In this document: positions 34,276 to 46,651 of the stretch, in pieces
How the letters are laid out: each line of letters opens with the position of its first letter
How positions within the stretch are numbered: position 1 is the first letter of the stretch
Assembly (NCBI GenBank): GCA_020736575.1
Contig: JAGPYM010000007.1
Span: forward strand, 1,860,001-1,924,000
Length of the DNA stretch: 64,000 nt
Direction of reading: 5' to 3'
DNA from: Thelonectria olida
Lineage: Eukaryota; Ascomycota; Sordariomycetes; Hypocreales; Nectriaceae
Program-made: the position numbers and the translations under genes
The notes under the pieces: model-generated
Databases searched by the model: none
Seen by the model: only the letters and a program-made list of their open reading frames with translations
Told to the model about the DNA's origin: nothing

Positions 34276-36582
34276 GTTGACGAGAATAGCGGCTCAATCC
34301 GGAGCCATAAGTCAATGGAACTGTGCGGGTGAAGGTCGAACTGTAGAAAGGGGGATGCGTTGCCCTTGCGGCTCTGAAGAGAAGCCTGGAGATGCTTGTG
34401 AATGTGTATCGTGAGCGCAGGTAAAAATAATAGTATGCGAGTTTGCCAAGAGAAACGGAGGATATTTACGGCAGGTCTGCCAAGATTTGAAGGAAAAAGA
34501 ACGACGTGAGAAAAGATCGGATAATCGGCAGCGTACAAATGCATCAATCTACCTAGAGACAACCACTAGACTCGATATGTCCCTTAATCTCGGTACTTTC
34601 TCTCCATCGGACCAATAACGGACTTTTCGCGTGCTAATTGTCCGCCCAGCATCCGCACTGATGATTGTAGGGTAAGCTGAGACCGATTGCCGGGAGCCTT
34701 CACAAATGACGCAGTATAGCCAGCGACTTGGACAGGAAGAAAGGAAATAAAGGCTTATTGACACCAGGTTTCAAAGTTGGAATGATCAACGTGTCAGCAA
34801 TAACCTTTCTTGATAAGCTTAGCATCGACCATACCGTGAGAAGCTGATGTCGACCTCTTCCGGTATTGGAATGATCACTGAAAGAAGAAAGACTGTAAAT
34901 CGCCGCTAGGGCTATCTTAGCATTGAAAGCTACGATAACGGATGCTTTGAGTCCCACCGTTGCATGGAGCTGGTGCAGTCGCCTAATTCGATCACGTCGC
35001 TCGTCGATCGTAGAGAGACCGCAACTTGCAAGGGGTCTTTACGAGCCTCGTTGACGGACACAATCAGCCACAGCACAGCCCATTTTAGAAGACCGCTATG
35101 TCTCAGTCTACCGAATGTACATTTTGGTTGGTGTAAACTACGTCCTGGTCGCATATCGAGTTTGAAGATCAAGTGGAAGAAGTAATTGACTGGGTCCTGA
35201 CGCCAATGTTGTAGCTTTATGAAGTCAGTTTTCTCGCACTCTTCGTATGAACGGGTTGTCAGAACCCTCAAATGATATTCCCGAGGATTCTTGTAGAGCC
35301 GTGAAATAAACCGACCCTGGCTATTCCCAACTGTCCCCTCCGACTTGCCTCCTATCTCATCAACAGTGGCTAGATAACTAATACTAGAGCTTGCCGCTCG
35401 ACGAATGCCAGAGTGGAATTCGCGTGCTAACTTCGCACTCGGTAACATGATCAAACTCCAAACGGTTTTGAATCGCATCGATCTTTCAGAAAAGATCACA
35501 ATGTGCTTCTTAACGAAGGTGGGTGGTCAGTCGACTGGATTGAGTAGCAATTGCGCTAGATGCAGGCATGTTTAGGTTGCAAGTACTCCTTCCGGAATCC
35601 CTACCCATCCGTACTGCACTTTATTCAACAGACGGTTTTATTCACATTCATTTCCACATCTCTTTAACTGACTCTTTCCTCTTGCGGCCCGAGTTCCCAA
35701 ATCAGTCGTCGTTGAGCGACGGATTGGTTATTCGGCTTGGACGACCAGGCATGGGCCCTGTCATTATCGTGTATGCGCTATGGTATACGCGTTCGAGTGC
35801 AAGATGGGCGAACCATGTGTGATAATGCGCGTGGGTTGGTGGAGCAGAATGGTTACCGAATCTGCAGAAGTGGTCTATTCTGGGAAGTTGTGCAGCTGAA
35901 TACGATCCGAGGGGCCGTGGACATACGCGGGGGCAGGAAAACTGGACGGAGTGGCTTGCTGAGTAGCAGGGTTGAGAGGCAAGGCCGTGACTGGGGTTCG
36001 TCAATTCCTGGCCTTGGCAATATCATATTTACTGCAACCCCAGGTGTATCGGCGAGCATAAGGAAGTGATTTCTAAACTGGGCTGTGGCTTTGAAGAAGC
36101 TGGTTTCACTGAATTTAAATACGTTACTTCTCTAGTCCTCACTTCAGCTTCTCCGACACCATAACTCGCAAGGGACCAAGTCCATACGAAGTTCACAGTA
36201 AGTCTAACGATCAGCGAAGGAAGGCACAACGACCCCGGCTTGGTGCAAAAATTCGAAGAGGTCACAGGCTCGCAGAGATTTTGCTGACCGGATGCACAAC
36301 CGGGCGGGAATAGGACGGCTCGTCAGAGTAGGGCGGGACAACACATCAACAGTCATGTCCAAGTTGCAGCACTAAGAAAGATCGGGCAAAACGCTGACAC
36401 TTGTTCGGCCGAGAATACGTGGCTCACAAACAAGCATGTTTGCTCTATTGAGGTAATTAAATCATAACTACATTCAAAAGTGCGTAGGCCAGAGGCAGAG
36501 GTGAGAGTGGCGCATCCTTAGTCGACCTTGATTCGTTCGACTCCATGCTGCAATGCCACCTCAGTCTGCGAGATTATGTCCC
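34276..36582. other. Intergenic region, 2.3 kb, no supported gene
   Basis: An open frame of 189 codons on the minus strand (34930-35499) is the longest. It has no domain, no signal sequence and no splice extension, and I do not call it a gene. The left end is the promoter of the MFS gene. Confidence 0.5.
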
Positions 36583-38292
36583 CTATTTGCACGTTCCGTA
36601 CTCCTTCTGGCAGCCGGTGCCGCAATATGCATCGGTACTGCCACTGCGTAGAAGAACTGTGGTCAGATTGTGCCCTGTCATGCAAGAACGCGCAGCTGGT
36701 GTAGCGCGGATAATGAAAACACTTACCAGTAACCATACTGAGAGCAGCAGGTTTTTGTACCGTAGTTTGCGCATGTAGCCTTCTGCTTCGCACCGCATAG
36801 GCCGTTGCTGGTGTCAGTGATATTCCCGGATGATGCGTTACACTCGCCAAAGTCGACATCACAGCCAGTGCCACAGTAGCTGGTAGTGCTTCCACTATTA
36901 CAACGCAACAAGTGTCAGCGGAAATGCAAGTTAAGGCCGGTGAACGAAGCGCATGGCCAAAGTGAAATGGCAACCTCACTTACCAATAGCCATAGAAGGA
37001 GCAACAGTTACCAAACTTGGACCCCTTGCAGGTGTATCCAGTGCTGCCGCCGCACTGCTGGTTAGGCGAAATGGTGACCCCGGTAGCAGTTGACGTGGCA
37101 GAGCTGGAAGTTCGTGTGCTGGTTGATGAGGTACTCGTCGTGCGGGTGGTGGTTGAGGTGGTGGGTGGGGTGGTGGTGCTGCCGCCTCCCGCAGTGCGGT
37201 ACCAGTTCGCCGCAGGGTCACCGAGGCAAGCCCCGACAGTGACGAGCTTATAACCTCTATTCCGAGCCGTTGTGATCATGTAAGCGGTTAAATTCCTCAC
37301 AGTTTGCTCGTGCGCATCATGGGCGAGGCTGATGTACGAGTTGCTAGTGCTTGTCAGAGCAGCCGAAAATCGATTTTTGGACGTCTGGATCAGGTCAGGA
37401 GAGTCATTCTCGTAATCTTTGGTGTCGACATTAGTGCTAATAACGTGATAGCCTAGACTGTTTAGTAGGCTGAGGCAGCCTGTACCAGAGGTGCACTCGA
37501 GGTACGGTGGACGCATGTAGGTTGGAAACCACCCGAAGATGTTTCGAAAGGCCATCTCGTTATAGATCATCTCGGTTTTTTGAATGGTGCTGTTGACTTC
37601 GTCAAGATTTCTGTGCGTCCAGGTATGGCTAGCTAATTGGTGGCCGGCAGAGTGCATTCTCCTCAAGACGGCGGGCCACTGCAAGGATGAGTCGTCGATC
37701 TGGCCCTTACCACGGTTGTTGCCGGTGATGAAGAATGTAGCTTTCACATTATACTCTGCCAGAATGTCCAAGATCTCGCTGGTGTAGATGTATGGACCGT
37801 CGTCAAACGTTAGGGCAACTGCGCCAGCTTGGGCGCACTTGGTAATAATGGAACCTATTCGCACTTCTGTGTTAGAAGCCTAGACACCCATAGACACTCA
37901 AGAGAAAGCAACCTTACCGTAGGGCACGCTGCCGATCTTGGGACGAGCGATGCTCGCAGTGCTCGATCCACTAGGCTTTTTGCTGCGTTCACATGTAAGC
38001 TGGCATCTGCATCAATGCCCAGTGCCATGGTCACTTACAAGGTGTCACATCCATCACTGTAATCCAACTGGCAGCTAGAGCCATCGCAATAATCTTCGTT
38101 CGAGCCACACCAACCGCTGTCGGAGCAGCAGAGACCAGGGTCACACGACCCGTACCCTTCGCCGCAGTCTGTGCCTGTCTGGCGTAGTTGGAGCGATGCG
38201 TATCTCGGTGAGGCACCAGAACCGTGACCGGGGCGGGCTATAGTGCCCTCGACCAAAACGGAGGCGAGAATGGTCACCGTAGCTGCTTTCAT
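36583..38292 (-). CDS. Secreted chitin deacetylase (CE4) with three CBM18 chitin-binding modules
   Basis: Five exons: 38292-38039, 37982-37918, 37866-36984, 36894-36727 and 36643-36583, giving 476 residues. Order: signal peptide (about 1-19); CBM18-1 (CGEGYGSCDPGLCCSDSGWC); linker; NodB deacetylase domain with TFDDGP (Asp128, Asp129), the metal-binding SHTWTH (His187, His191) and RPPY; a Ser/Thr-rich linker; CBM18-2 (CCSFYGYCGSTTSYCG); CBM18-3 (CCSQYGYCGSTDAYCG) at the C-terminus. The introns before exons 4 and 5 both split the Cys codon of GYC in phase 2. The enzyme converts chitin to chitosan, in cell-wall remodelling or hiding chitin from host or prey lectins. All metal ligands are intact. 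Confidence 0.93.
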
Positions 38293-41200
38293 CTTGGCTG
38301 TTACAGCTCACCAGAATGCGAGGTGTGAATTGAACGAAGGACGGGAACGAGTGGTGAGAAGACAACCATGTAAAAGGGGACAAGAGACTTGATGTATACT
38401 TATATAGCTCGCCGCAGGGCTGAACAGAAGCAAAGTCTCCGGGGAATTAATGGGATGGCCCACTCAACTAGACCAGACCTCTATTTTGGCCGGACGCCAG
38501 GTGTCGGATACAAACTGCCGTTCTCGTCCCCGACCCGAATCTGCAGAGGAGGGTGCCGATTTCCGTTGTGGGCTTCGGTGCTGCCCTATTGTATGTATTG
38601 GTTTCAAGGGGGAATGCTTTGCCCTATCAGATGCACGCTTGTCCGGTTGCTCATGCAGGGCGATATCAACGGCGGGCACAGCTTGGTTGTTGAGTGGCTT
38701 AATGACAACGCGATGACGCGCCATTCAGGTGAACTCAGGTGAACTTGCAAGGGTACATCGTAATCCATATTACATCACCAGATGTAGTTCTCAATCATTA
38801 TGTCGCGATTTTTAAGTTAGGCATTCTTGGCAATTTGTTTGCGTGATTGCAGGCTGCGTGGGTGAACTATCGATCTTGAAACCAGCTACGGACAATGGCC
38901 GTCATACTTTATTCTAGCGCTGTTCTTGTTGCCTCACTTGAAAGGAAACAGCTGAACTAGCCCAACCATGGATCAGATTCAACAATTACTCAATTCGGGG
39001 GCGGGGTTTGCGTCAATGTGCATAGATATTGGTTCCACTTGTTCAGCTGGAGGAGGCCAGAGCCTGCAGAGTGTATGAGCGCCTTGCATGCGCAAGCGCA
39101 ACGTTACCCTCGCCACAAGCGTCTTTCACTGTCGTAGAGACGACTGGAACTTGTGATGAAATGCATCTCGATTATGCGTTACTAGAAAGAGGGGGAAAAG
39201 AACATAAAATCGCCAAGCGTGACTCGCATTGTTAACATTGGTGGAGGCGAAGAGTACTCAAGTTCATATACACTTTCACATTCAGCAGCTAACCAGCTAG
39301 CCCATTATTGAATGGGAAGTTTTATGAAATGAGAGATGAGTACAAGCGCGATTTTAATTAATGTCGACCGATCAACCAACTGCACAAGATTCTGCGGCTG
39401 TGGTAAGATTTAATGCAGTAACTTTCATCGCCATGAAAATGCCAGTTGATATATTTGTCAAACTTGCAGAGTCAGGTCTTCAGACAAGCTAAGGGAATAT
39501 CACTATGCAGGTACAAGACTCTCAACGCACTTTAGTTCAAGGGGCCAAATGAGGACATCTCGAGGTGGTGTTCCCACACCACCACCAGCTGATTTCGGCA
39601 ACGCCAACTTGTCTGGATGAGCCAGTTAGCATCGTCTTGTCAACCATAGAGGGCAAGATCGATTTCCTTCTAGATGACAGATCCGCATCTAGCCCCTCCT
39701 CAAGCTTGCGGAGCAGCAGACCAACGCCGGTGAACTCTTGCTGACAACACAACTACTTCCTCCTGGACGAGTTCATTTCCACTCCATCGTCATTCTCCAC
39801 TCTCGTTTTCTTTCCAGCCCACTTTAACCCACAGAAAGTATGGCAGCAAAGATAGGTAACCAGTCCTTCCTATGTCTACGTTTGATGTGTCGAGTTGGTC
39901 TGGAGGTAGGTGGTACAGCACAACGTATTTCTCTCCGGATAGTAAACGATACATCAATAAAAGAAATCCCCAATTGGGACCTGAAGCTGGCAATGGCGTT
40001 GAGCCTTTATTCTAGCCGGCTTATACTAAGTCATTAAGATATTGTTGCTTAATTGAGTAACCCTCCGAGGCAATACATATACGAGTCGTGGCACCCACTG
40101 ATATAATAGTATGTGAAGTGGGCGCAGCGTTCACTAGACAAATGCTTAAAAATAGGCAACATAAACAATTCAAGCTAATAATACAACGAGCAAGGTAATA
40201 AGCAGGAATATCGAAAGGTAGTAAGTAAGTTTGTACTCAGTTTATGTATACTGCTAACTCCGCGATGTGTATAATCATGCCCCCATCTTGACATGATACA
40301 CCATCCCAACGAATCCATATCTACCCTCAAGATGGAGTCGGCGATGGCTCTACAACTTTGGCATTAACTGTCAGTATCTGTCGACTGACGATGTTTTGAA
40401 TCGTTAATGTTCCTTCCACTCCTAATACGCGCCAACGGAGAGTGCGGTTACAGTCCACAAGGTCCTTTACAACAAGTTTCGCCGTGTTTTATCGGTTAGT
40501 TTCAACATGTCAATTCATTTTCCTCGCACCTCGCCCCGTCATCTCTTTACGTAGTATGTTCGTCTTTGGGGGTAAAACGGATACTTATCGTCATTGCGAT
40601 ATTGAGATGTGGCTGGGATTCATGCCCCGGAGTTGGTTTCAAAATACTGGCAATGGATCGTTTGCTTGTTATCTGCTCAAGTGGAGGATTGGCAGAATCA
40701 ACCAGCTGGGAACTACTGGCTTTGTATGGAGATTGGTAACTAAGCAACCTTCTCAACTGCGTCACGGATCATTATCCACCCGTGAAGCGTCTCAATTTCT
40801 TCAAGCAACTTGTAATCCGATTAAACCTCTCAAACGGGAGAACAGAACATCAAGAGCTTGCTCCAATCTTAGCCTCTGACGTAATCTTTTCGGGACGCTT
40901 TGCTGTAGGGTGATGCGCTATCAATCTTGGTGACAGTTTCCTCAGCCTCTATTACACATTCCACGTCAGCTTGAAATGCGGCCAAGGCCCCATATAATCT
41001 TAGAAAGCGTGTCTGTTGGATATCATATTGCCCTAGAGTTGAACGACGGGTGATTACGAAATATGGTCGCATCACGAAGGCGGAGAGCTTGAAAGTGCTC
41101 TGGATCTACCATGTATCACCCCCCACATGTCACCCACTCAGGTACGTTACTATTTATGTATACAGTCATGAGTCTAAATAAGAACACCATCTCAATCAAG

Positions 41201-41722
41201 ATCAAGCGTTCAGAGGCTGGAGTTAACAATAACTAACTGGGACTATTTTTTGCGGAGAATTAATAAGCTCAACAGCCACATCTCGGACTGATGATCGTAC
41301 CCTTCGTCACTCCCCCAATCCCCCTCACTTTAGTGCGTAAGAGCTGGGTTCAAGCCCACCCTCTCATTGGGACGCCAATAATGCGATTTCAGGCTGAAGT
41401 TGGCAGGGAACCTTGCCCCCCGCACTGTCCCAGAAAAACCCCGCGAAATGAGACCATCCCCAGTTTGCCGAGGCAGTGTCGACCTCGCCGGATGAGGAAC
41501 ATTCTGGAGCCTGGGTTGTTCAAACCACGGAGGTGGTTTCATAATTGCGAAGAGCTTCTAGGAAGTTAACCATCAATAGTGAATACTCGGCGCCTTTCTA
41601 CCTAGGGAATACGTGGCTGCATTGCGTGAAATGGTCCTCTTAACCAAGTCGTGGATCTCAGTTATTTGAGGTCGACTTCTTAGTCTAGATCTTTCCGCAA
41701 AGATTCCCCTGACAAACCCCGA
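38293..41722. other. Gene-poor region, 3.4 kb
   Basis: The left end is the promoter of the chitin deacetylase gene. The rest looks richer in A and T than the coding regions and has only short frames on either strand. No transposon termini, tRNA-like fold or recognisable protein relic could be confirmed by eye. Confidence 0.5.
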
Positions 41723-43471
41723 CTACACCAGCCCCTCGTTGACTGAAATGACTCGCCCGCTGCCATCTACCTCCACCTTTTGTTTCTTGGTGCTTGCCTT
41801 TCTAGGGTTTGGAGCCTCGAATACCTCGCTCATCTCCTCCAATGTCTTTCCGGCCGTTTCAACAAACCAAAAATAAATGATGACCATCTCAATACCAATC
41901 CAAACAATATATATCACATAAAGCTTCCATCCAAGCTTTCTAATGCCCTCACTAATACCCCAGGTGTTCACGACCATCGCAATGTTGAGAAAGAGAAAAT
42001 TGAGGCCAGATCCCTTTGCACGAGTTCTGTTTTCGAGACATTCGACGGCGTAAAGAGTCTGCAGGGGCGTGAAACCCCAGGCGAAGAAAATGCCAAAAAT
42101 ATAGATCGCAACGATAACGCCGTAAGCCAAGTTGGGGTGGTTTGCCGTCTGCGCAGTGAAGGCCGTGAGAAAAATGTAGGAGATCATGGCACCTGTCAGG
42201 CCCCATAGCATCATTGGTCTGCGGCCAAGCTTGTCCAGTAGAGAAGCCCCGTAGACAGCCCCCATCATCGAGAATATGGGATTGATGGCGTTGATGAGAA
42301 GCTGTGTGCTAGTATTCTTGATTCCCGCAGATCTGATCATCTCGGGCATGAAATAGCTGACAACATTGTTTCCTGACCACTGGCCAAAGAACGACATGCC
42401 AATCACCATAGCAAGGCGGTAACGAGCTGCTCGCGTGTTGGCAAGTTCTCTAAAGTCCCACCAAGCGTTTTCGGAACGGTATAGGTTGTTCTGCTCGACA
42501 ATCTCCCGGTACTGTAGCTGTACGATTGGACTATCAGGATCTCCGTCTCCATGGTACTTTGCCAGAATCTGTAAGGCTTCATCTGCACGATCCTTGGAGA
42601 TGAGCCAACGCGGAGACTCTGGGAAGAAGAGAATCACCACCATTGCGATGGTAGGCATCCCTGCTTGCACGACTGTGGGGATTCGCCATGCCCAAGAGGT
42701 GGTAAAGTGCAAGTTCGAACCGTAAGTTGCCCAGCCAGCGATGATGTTGCCTAACCACCAGAGATTGTTGTACCTGGATGTGCGGTTAGTTCTTGGTAGC
42801 TTAGAGCCTCTAGGATGATATTCGACTTACATGCCCGCCATGAAGCCACGGTAAGCGGGGTGCGCCAGCTCCACGGTATATGCTGGACCTGCAGCTGATG
42901 CAATAGCCGCTCCAAATCCCAAGATGAATCTTCCACCGATGAAGTGTCCCAAGGTGTTGGAGGTGGCCTGCACTGCGGTCCCAATGACGACAATTAGGCA
43001 TCCAATAAAGATGCACCACCGTCGGCCGAAGCCATCAGCCAGCAAGCCACAAAAGGGAAATGCCGCTATCTGACCGAGATTGTAAATGATAAAGACGATG
43101 CCGGTTGTTGAGCCAGCTCCGTCAAGGCCGAATGTCTCTTGGTAAGGTATCATGGCATTAATAGATCCCATCAATGAGCTGTCTGAAGACTGTTAGCCGA
43201 AATAACCAGCCAAGATAGACTACTTGTTCCTACCGTAACCATTCATTGTTGAGACAAGATACCCGAGTGCCATGATAAGGTACAGTTTGAGCATGTTCCT
43301 CGACCACGGATTAGGCTTTTGCTCTGCAACTGCCGCCGCTAGTGCGATAGAAGCAGTGTTTAACTCCTGGCTTTCATAATGACTAGGTTTCTCTTCCTTT
43401 TGAATGGAAATCTCATGAGACAGTGTGTTGTGAGCTGGCGGGTGATCATCCTCGCTCCTTTCGGTTGACAT
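41723..43471 (-). CDS. MFS sugar transporter (hexose/lactose-permease type)
   Basis: Three exons: 43471-43234, 43182-42831 and 42773-41723, giving 546 residues. The start is the ATG in a strong CACCATG context. Splicing creates NGYDSSLMGSINAM, the helix-1 landmark of the fungal sugar-porter family. Other signatures are GLLADGFGRRW (motif A, helix 2-3 loop), GGRFILGFGAAI, PESPRWLISKDR after helix 6, GASLLDKLGRRPMM, ENRTRAKGSG, and ETAGKTLEEMSEVFE at the end of helix 12. Substrate could be a hexose, disaccharide or related polyol. Function as a plasma-membrane H+ symporter is the family norm. Confidence 0.93.
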
Positions 43472-44637
43472 GGTGAAGGAATGCAAGAACTCTGAATGAA
43501 AACGACAGAGAATGCGTGGAAGACAAGAGCCGAATGAGAGGAGGAGAGAGCAAATCGAGTAGCGGGTATTTAAGGACAGTGCAAAGACGACTTCTCAGCC
43601 AAGTTTGATCAACCCGTTGGCAAGGTTCCTGCCGAGGCAACCTCCCTACCCGAGCACGCCGTCAAAAGTGATGCTTCAGGAAGTCTAGTCCGGGTTCTTA
43701 GCTAGAAGATCGTCAATTAAATGCCCCGAATGAGCAACAGGCTACGCATACAAAAGTTCCCGATGCATCAGTTTCCAGGGTCTGGGGTAATTTGGAGAAT
43801 GCGGGGTGCCGTAACCATGTGCCGGCTTCTTTTCCTCATTCACAATGTCTGTGGATCGCCACAACACTCCCATATTATTTTCGATGCAACCTTGACCGGG
43901 CCATAACCCTCAACAGCTAACCCGAGACATGACTCAAAAGACGTTGGAAGAAACGGTGGGTACTGGCCGTACTTCTCTGTAGGCGGAGGGATCCTTACGG
44001 CATTGACCTCTGCAATCATGTAGGAATGTGGGTGCGAAGACGTGAGAGCTCAAGAGGTGGTATAACGAATAGGAGACTCGCTTGCCCGGCTGGGTACGGC
44101 TTGAAGATTTAGATTCTCAGCTACTATATTAATAATAATGGCGCCCTTTATTCACGTCAATGTTTTCTTACTAGATAGTTGCTAAAGAATGCCGCGTGCT
44201 TCAAACTCAAGTAGTCGTATAGAAGCTGGATGCCCTCGCACGTATTAAAGAGACAAACGAGCGCACTTCTAGTAGCATGCTCATATCTTATAGAGACAGT
44301 TTACACCCAAAAAGACCGAATTATGTCTGTAAAGTATGAGATATTTTATGTACCCTCATCTGCAATATGGAGATCTCAGGTGCTACCAAACTAATCATGG
44401 GCTAGACCTAGTCATTGATAGCTAAATGAAAAAAGGGTTGGAATGTCAAACGCCGACTTGTATTACGGTAGCCGAGAAGGAAGGTAACAAACGAGATATA
44501 TCTCCTTGCATCTTGACAAGACTTTATATGTAATATTGTCTACTTTAACAAATTAGAGTGTCGTTCATGTCCAGTATGATACACGGTAGGATCTAATACG
44601 CCAAGTCCGGTCTGTATTCTGCTGTACAACGTAGGTT
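43472..44637. other. Intergenic region, 1.2 kb
   Basis: Promoter of the sugar transporter and 3' flank of the cupin_5 gene. Partly AT-rich, including a TATTAATAATAAT stretch near 44130. No gene seen. Confidence 0.55.
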
Positions 44638-45220
44638 CTAGCAAGCTCGTGGCTCCCAACCTTCTGGTTGAAGGACCTGACCGCTGACCTCGAATCCTGG
44701 AGCAACTATGGGCGCAATGGTCAGCACAATCAAAGCGTCTGAGTGTCAAAAATTTGTGCTTTTGCTTACCTGTGGTACCAACAAGTGTCCAGTCTCCAAG
44801 GCTCCTACTACGTTGCCACTCGCCCCGACTTACCACTGCCTGTGGTCTCTGTCCGTTGCATAGATCTGACCCCAACACGTGCTCTCTCACGCAGCTACCA
44901 TTATTCCAAGCCAGAGACAGAATCAGAGGCGCGCCCGCGTAGTAGTGCCATACCTCGGCGGCGTCGAGCTTGTGCCACAGTGAGTGACCCGCGGCCCCTT
45001 CGAGAAGGTAGTAGATAGCCGTACTGGCCGAGCGATTCCCGTTGTTGACGGTTACTGGGTCCTGAAAGGTTTGGACGAAGTAGCCTTTCTCAGAGGACGG
45101 CTGAAGGTTGAGCTCCTGGATGACTTTCTCTGCTGCATGATAATCATGTCCTCGCGAGCGAGGATTGTCTGGGAGATGTAGGGCCGAACAGAGCGGCAAA
45201 AGGAACAATGAGAAATGCAT
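44638..45220 (-). CDS. Cupin_5 (DUF985) domain protein
   Basis: Two exons, 45220-44770 and 44705-44638, joined in phase 1 across a 64-bp intron (GTAAGC donor), give 172 residues. The cupin core is clear: AEKVIQELNLQPSSEKGYF, then STAIYYLLEGAAGHSLWHKL, DAAEVWHYYAGAPL and, after splicing, VAPGFEVSGQVL. This matches the DUF985/YML079w-like cupins, small beta-barrel proteins without settled enzymatic role. The N-terminus MHFSLFLLPLCSALHL is hydrophobic and could be a signal peptide, unusual for this family; alternatively a downstream start is used. The call rests on the motif chain. Confidence 0.85.
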
Positions 45221-46651
45221 GAGCAAAAAGGATTCGTGTGCAAGGCGATAGGCTTGATAGTTCCGAGCTGTTCTATGTATGAAACCAAGGTCCCGTGCTC
45301 TACAAAAACAAGCTGAGTTACCGGAAGGGTCGAATCTTAACTGAAATCAATGATGACGTGGGAGAAACTAGTAGGTGCACTTGTCACATTAGGATGAGAA
45401 ATGAGTAAGCTGCTGACTTGTTACTGACGTACCTTAGGTAATATGACGTAGACGGACATAATACAGCATTCCATCCTTCAACATTACATATTACAGTGTT
45501 TCAGGGCACATAATGATCAATCCGTAAGAGTGACTATCATTGTCTAAACATGTTGAGATGCTGCTAACTTGGGTCTGCATTGTAGGAGCAGCCAAGGCTG
45601 AGGAGCCTGCGATGCTGGATAGGTATTTGCCCGATAGGCTTAAGAGTTACGGCCAATCGACGGCCTACAATCGCACATCCTCTGTACTTAAAATTAAGCA
45701 TTTAATCCTAGATCGAGAGTTAAAAACTATACTATGGCAAGAGTGAGAAAAGTACAAATTGGGGGCATTGCTGTTCTATCGCAGCGCAGGTAGGTGTAAG
45801 AAAGCTGTAAAGAGATATTTAGCAGGAGATCCATATGTGTGGGTTTCGCTCGTCTGTCTTATCTACTTACATAAGCATGGTAACAAAGTATTTATGGAAG
45901 CTGAGCATCGGCTTTGACCCTTCCTACTCTCTCTAGTCCTCATCCATCCCATTTGGCTGTATTTTGTTCGACGTCGGGGCATACCACGAGATGCATTGGT
46001 TCGGCATCATTTTCGCCATGGGAGTCATCTCAGAACGCCTTCATTCTCGGAGCTTCGCGGGCCTGGCACACAAATTTACCATTTTCCCCCTCATGGAATG
46101 GGTTCGCTCTCTGAGACAACGGAGTGCGGAGAAGTACTGGAAGATGGTCAAAAGGGGACCTGATCTGGATGTCAATCACCAAGAGGCCTCAACACTCTTC
46201 GTCTTGGTCCAAGAGTACAGCCATAAGCGAGCTTGTCTGCTATTAGATGTACTGAATATATGGCCCCATACATTTAGTACTTACAAGATGCACTGCGGTT
46301 GGTGCCTTTACGGGTCCAGTGATTGGTTTACATTCACAGGCCCCGTGATTCTAATTGCTCCCTGCGTTAAATTCCTAATCAGGAAATACACAGTATCCCC
46401 TCTTTGACCAAGAATGGAACTATGTCATCTTCCGTCATCATCTACCAATCGATTTCTCCCACCCTAAACGTCGTGGGTTTTTCTAGATGAGAACCCGATC
46501 CTCTTTCGCGTATTTACATGCAATCAAGGAGCTCTCAACCCCGTTGTGAATTTGAGAGGCTTAGAACCTTACGATTCTGCTCAGCAGTCATTGTGCTGTA
46601 CACTCGCGCCCTCCCCCACGAACCGCTTGCTTAGTCGGCACCTCATCTAAC
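45221..46651. other. Intergenic region, 1.4 kb, with a possible P450 relic
   Basis: Upstream of the cupin gene and of the beta-lactamase-like gene. Apart from the relic listed separately, there is no coding signal. Confidence 0.5.
45937..46407 (+). pseudogene. Possible cytochrome P450 fragment (relic)
   Basis: One frame reads FGC, then GAYHEMHWFGIIFAMG, then FAGLAHKFTIFPLMEWV and KMVKRGPDLD. The order and spacing resemble the P450 stretch around helices F-G of fungal families (FGCL, EYHPWV..IF, AARRFP..LE, RP..DF). There is no start codon context, no I-helix or haem-binding Cys motif nearby, and a stop lies just upstream at 45934. If real, it is a broken remnant of one exon. The similarity is judged by eye only. 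Confidence 0.3.

Noticed and set aside
34930..35499. 189-codon minus-strand frame upstream of the MFS gene
   Set aside because: Composition is not protein-like (scattered Arg/Ser/Cys, no motif) and no intron or signal extends it; left as intergenic.
39537..39752. Weak ankyrin-like look on the minus strand (LLRKLEEGLDADL)
   Set aside because: Too short and without a repeat partner or the TPL turn; not enough for a relic call.
40442..40879. 145-codon plus frame in the gene-poor region
   Set aside because: No recognisable feature; Cys/Arg/Trp scattered as in random translation.
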